This document shows positions 61,866 through 64,000 of a stretch of DNA of 64,000 nucleotides, in pieces. Position 1 is the stretch's first letter. The number at the start of each line of letters is the position of its first letter. Under the pieces are notes generated by a model, which saw only the letters and a list, made by a program, of their open reading frames with translations, searched no databases and was not told where the DNA came from. This stretch comes from Pseudobutyrivibrio ruminis CF1b. GTDB taxonomy: Bacteria; Bacillota; Clostridia; Lachnospirales; Lachnospiraceae. The stretch is taken from assembly GCF_000424005.1 (NCBI RefSeq), contig NZ_AUJB01000003.1, positions 28,056-92,055 on the forward strand, written 5' to 3'. Both the position numbers and the translations under genes were made by a program.

Positions 61866-63089
61866 TTACTCTATAAACATATCTCCATACCACTTAAGTG
61901 CTTCTACATATGCATCGTAAACAACATGCATTTCAATATCCTGAAGCACCATAAGACGAGATACTTCCTGCCAATCTCCAGCTTCGTAGCTGAGAAGGAA
62001 CTCAAGCTGTGGTGAGAAGATACCATCATCATTAATAAGTGCCTTCTTGATTTCAGCACTAACACCAACCTGATTTAATGCATCTTCCATTGGCATATCA
62101 AGGATAAGATTTAGCAGTGAGAATAATCCCATAAGGAATAACTCATCTTTGCGCATAGCATAATCAAATGCTGGTGCAAGGTTCTCAGCAAATCTAGCTC
62201 TAATAAGTGATAATCTTGTAATCTCATTTGGCTTACCAGCTGCCAACTCATTAAATAATGTAGTATTAAGCCAGCGGCGAATCTCCTTCTGACCCAAAAG
62301 AGCTGTAGCCTGATTAATTGATCTAATATTCGAATTAATAGTAAGCTTATTTGCAATCTTAAGAAGCTCAATAGATAAAGCTGGATCCTGTGCAACTACG
62401 TTTGCAACATCCTCTAAATCGAAGTCTGACTGATTAATCACAGTCATAAGCTTCATATAATTAATTTTGATAGGAGTAACCTCTGTATCCTGTGTATTAA
62501 TAGGAACTCTAAAGAAAGTACCCTCGAATATCTTGAATAAACCAGAATCCTTTGCCTTATCAAACTCTTCTTTCGAATGAAGATTTTCGGCACAGAAAGT
62601 CATTTTTGGCAATACCTTTTTGAACGCCTGTACTTGCTCAACAATGTCTCCAGAATCGGCATTAACAAGGAAAATATCAAAATCATCAAGCATAGATTTA
62701 TATTCTTCTATGCTAGTAATAGGAAGATCTTTTATTCCTAATTTAAAGCCTTTACTCTTCAAGTCATGTAAACGCTTTTTATAAGAATCTTCTGGCTTTA
62801 TAGTATGGTCCATAAGAAGAACTATTCGACCATCAAAACCAGTTAACTGCTGTTCAATGTTTGCAAATAATGAGATGTTATTAATAGGAATAATAATATC
62901 GCAATTTGCAACTAAATCGTCCTCTGAGATGCTCTCAAATACCTCAATTCCGACGATTGACCCTGCTCCATCGTACTTTCCTGCAGCAAGTAAATGTGGA
63001 TTCTCGAACATGTTCTCTTTCTGTGCATACAAGCAGTACGCAGCCACTGACATGTCTTCGTAAAATAGTGGTACTAATGTAGCTAGCAT
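61866..63089 (-). CDS. YuxH-type protein: degenerate EAL plus HDOD domain
   Basis: 407 residues. The N-terminal 200 residues resemble an EAL c-di-GMP phosphodiesterase but lack the EAL metal motif (no ExLxR near the start); later FCAENLHSKEEFDKA and FEGTFFRVP correspond to the usual AEGVE and QGY segments. Residues about 205-400 form an HDOD domain (VAQDPALSIELLKIAN). Family members are signalling adaptors, often linked to c-di-GMP or chemotaxis. AAGGAGAAGG precedes the ATG. It adds to the c-di-GMP proteins of this window but is not close to the main island. Confidence 0.88.
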   Translation of the reverse strand: MLATLVPLFYEDMSVAAYCLYAQKENMFENPHLLAAGKYDGAGSIVGIEVFESISEDDLVANCDIIIPINNISLFANIEQQLTGFDGRIVLLMDHTIKPEDSYKKRLHDLKSKGFKLGIKDLPITSIEEYKSMLDDFDIFLVNADSGDIVEQVQAFKKVLPKMTFCAENLHSKEEFDKAKDSGLFKIFEGTFFRVPINTQDTEVTPIKINYMKLMTVINQSDFDLEDVANVVAQDPALSIELLKIANKLTINSNIRSINQATALLGQKEIRRWLNTTLFNELAAGKPNEITRLSLIRARFAENLAPAFDYAMRKDELFLMGLFSLLNLILDMPMEDALNQVGVSAEIKKALINDDGIFSPQLEFLLSYEAGDWQEVSRLMVLQDIEMHVVYDAYVEALKWYGDMFIE

Positions 63090-63211
63090 AACCCTTCTCC
63101 TTTTTTAAGCCCCGTATTTTTAATAAAAACCCCATAAAGTATTCTGACAGAATTGTCTGAATATTTATAATTAATTATAGCACTCCACATTTTCATATTC
63201 AATTAATTGCA

Positions 63212-63250
63212 CAAAAAAAGAGCTGTAAATCTTAGATGATTTACAGCTCT
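63212..63250 (-). terminator. Terminator of the tRNA-Trp gene
   Basis: A perfect 13-bp stem (63219-63231 with 63238-63250), then seven T on the minus strand. Confidence 0.93.
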
Positions 63251-63258
63251 AGGTCAAA

Positions 63259-63329
63259 CAGGGGACGAGAGAATCGAACTCCCACCAAAGGTTTTGGAGA
63301 CCCCTATCATACCATTTGACCAGTCCCCT
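63259..63329 (-). tRNA. tRNA-Trp (anticodon CCA)
   Basis: 71 bases without an encoded CCA end. Acceptor AGGGGAC pairs with GTCCCCT; D-arm GTCA/TGAT; anticodon loop CTCCAAA with CCA; T-arm GGGAG-TTCGATT-CTCTC; discriminator G73, as expected for tryptophan. It has its own promoter (63387-63415) and terminator. Confidence 0.95.
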
Positions 63330-63386
63330 AAATCGTAAGCGAAAAACCCAAAATTGATTTGAGTCCCTCACCCACGCGACTTAATG

Positions 63387-63415
63387 ATAATAACACAATA
63401 TCTAGTCGCTTTCAA
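63387..63415 (-). promoter_or_regulatory. Promoter of the tRNA-Trp gene
   Basis: -35 TTGAAA (63410-63415) and -10 TATTAT (63387-63392), spacer 17 bases, about 58 bases before the tRNA. The AT-rich DNA upstream of the -35 could be an UP-like element. Confidence 0.75.
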
Positions 63416-63460
63416 TAGAAAAATCACAAAAACTTCACATTTTTTTCGGGTTTTTGTCAT

Positions 63461-63492
63461 AAAAAAATTCTTGCTTTTTAAAGCAAGAATTT
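63461..63492 (-). terminator. Terminator after tRNA-Ala, end of the rRNA operon
   Basis: A perfect 11-bp stem aattcttgctt / aagcaagaatt (63466-63476 with 63481-63491), followed by seven T on the minus strand, six bases after the tRNA-Ala 3' end. Confidence 0.92.
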
Positions 63493-63497
63493 CTTAG

Positions 63498-63570
63498 TGG
63501 AGACGGAGAGATTCGAACTCTTGACCCCCTGCTTGCAAGGCAGGTGCTCTCCCAACTGAGCTACGCCCCC
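63498..63570 (-). tRNA. tRNA-Ala (anticodon TGC)
   Basis: 73 bases, CCA not encoded. Acceptor GGGGGCG with CGTCTCC, including the G3-U70 identity pair of tRNA-Ala; anticodon loop CTTGCAA; T-loop TTCGAAT. It lies between the 23S 3' end and a terminator. Confidence 0.96.
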
Positions 63571-63689
63571 ATATAATTTCGTTGCTCTATATTCAAAATA
63601 GCAAGCTTAATGCTTGCTACTACATCTTGTAGCAACCTCAAAACTTCACACAGTAGGACTTAGTATCCTATACGCTAAACATCTTTATA

Positions 63690-64000
<311 letters not shown>

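Overview
The window looks like chromosomal DNA of a low-GC, xylan-degrading anaerobe of the Lachnospiraceae (Butyrivibrio/Pseudobutyrivibrio type is my best guess). The reasons are the AT-rich sequence with strong GGAGG ribosome sites, a secreted modular GH10 xylanase beside an intracellular GH115 glucuronidase, a DUF3793 protein, a THF riboswitch ahead of folT, and large membrane c-di-GMP and partner-switch signalling proteins. Almost every gene is on the minus strand; the DUF362 ferredoxin protein (17062-18186) is the only supported plus-strand gene. The 3' end of a 23S rRNA gene enters at the right edge.

Layout by region. 1-2507: start of a secreted repeat-containing surface protein and a lipoprotein. 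2674-15437: signalling island. Seven co-directional genes (RsbW-like kinase, RsbU-like phosphatase, active HD-GYP, hybrid histidine kinase, degenerate HD-GYP, free HPt, free receiver) are followed on their upstream side by a receiver-winged-helix regulator, an unknown protein, a STAS antagonist and another unknown protein. 15562-18931: MATE exporter, DUF362 protein, DUF3793 protein. 19095-22171: folT-folC-mnmA operon under a THF riboswitch. 22218-24510: secreted 5'-nucleotidase and a cyclic-nucleotide-binding protein. 24606-31526: xylan locus. 31686-38217: chemoreceptor, OFA-type transporter, an OYE-like Fe-S flavoenzyme, and a LysR regulator. 38230-46241: long co-directional run with a large adenosine-deaminase-like protein carrying an extra C-terminal Rossmann-like domain, TrmH-type methylase, nucleoside-kinase-like protein, GH27, phosphatase, GNAT and LrgAB. 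46308-49281: lone precorrin-2 methylase, then a YhfC protease / membrane MerR / YbjQ operon with a textbook 19-bp-spaced MerR promoter. 49598-61492: PgeF, CarAB, PurL with a structured leader, a nuclease-helicase fusion, and an HPr-like protein lacking the catalytic His. 61866-64000: EAL-HDOD protein, tRNA-Trp, tRNA-Ala, 23S rRNA 3' end.

Themes. Second-messenger and phosphorelay signalling dominates the left third; plant cell-wall use (xylan, galactosides, perhaps phenolic enoates) the middle; nucleotide biosynthesis (carAB, purL) and folate the rest. The candidates most worth following as undescribed systems are the signalling island, the deaminase-Rossmann fusion protein, the YhfC-MerR membrane switch, two unassigned structured RNAs (35167-35259 and the purL leader), and a strongly over-represented palindrome CGTANNTACG scattered through the window.
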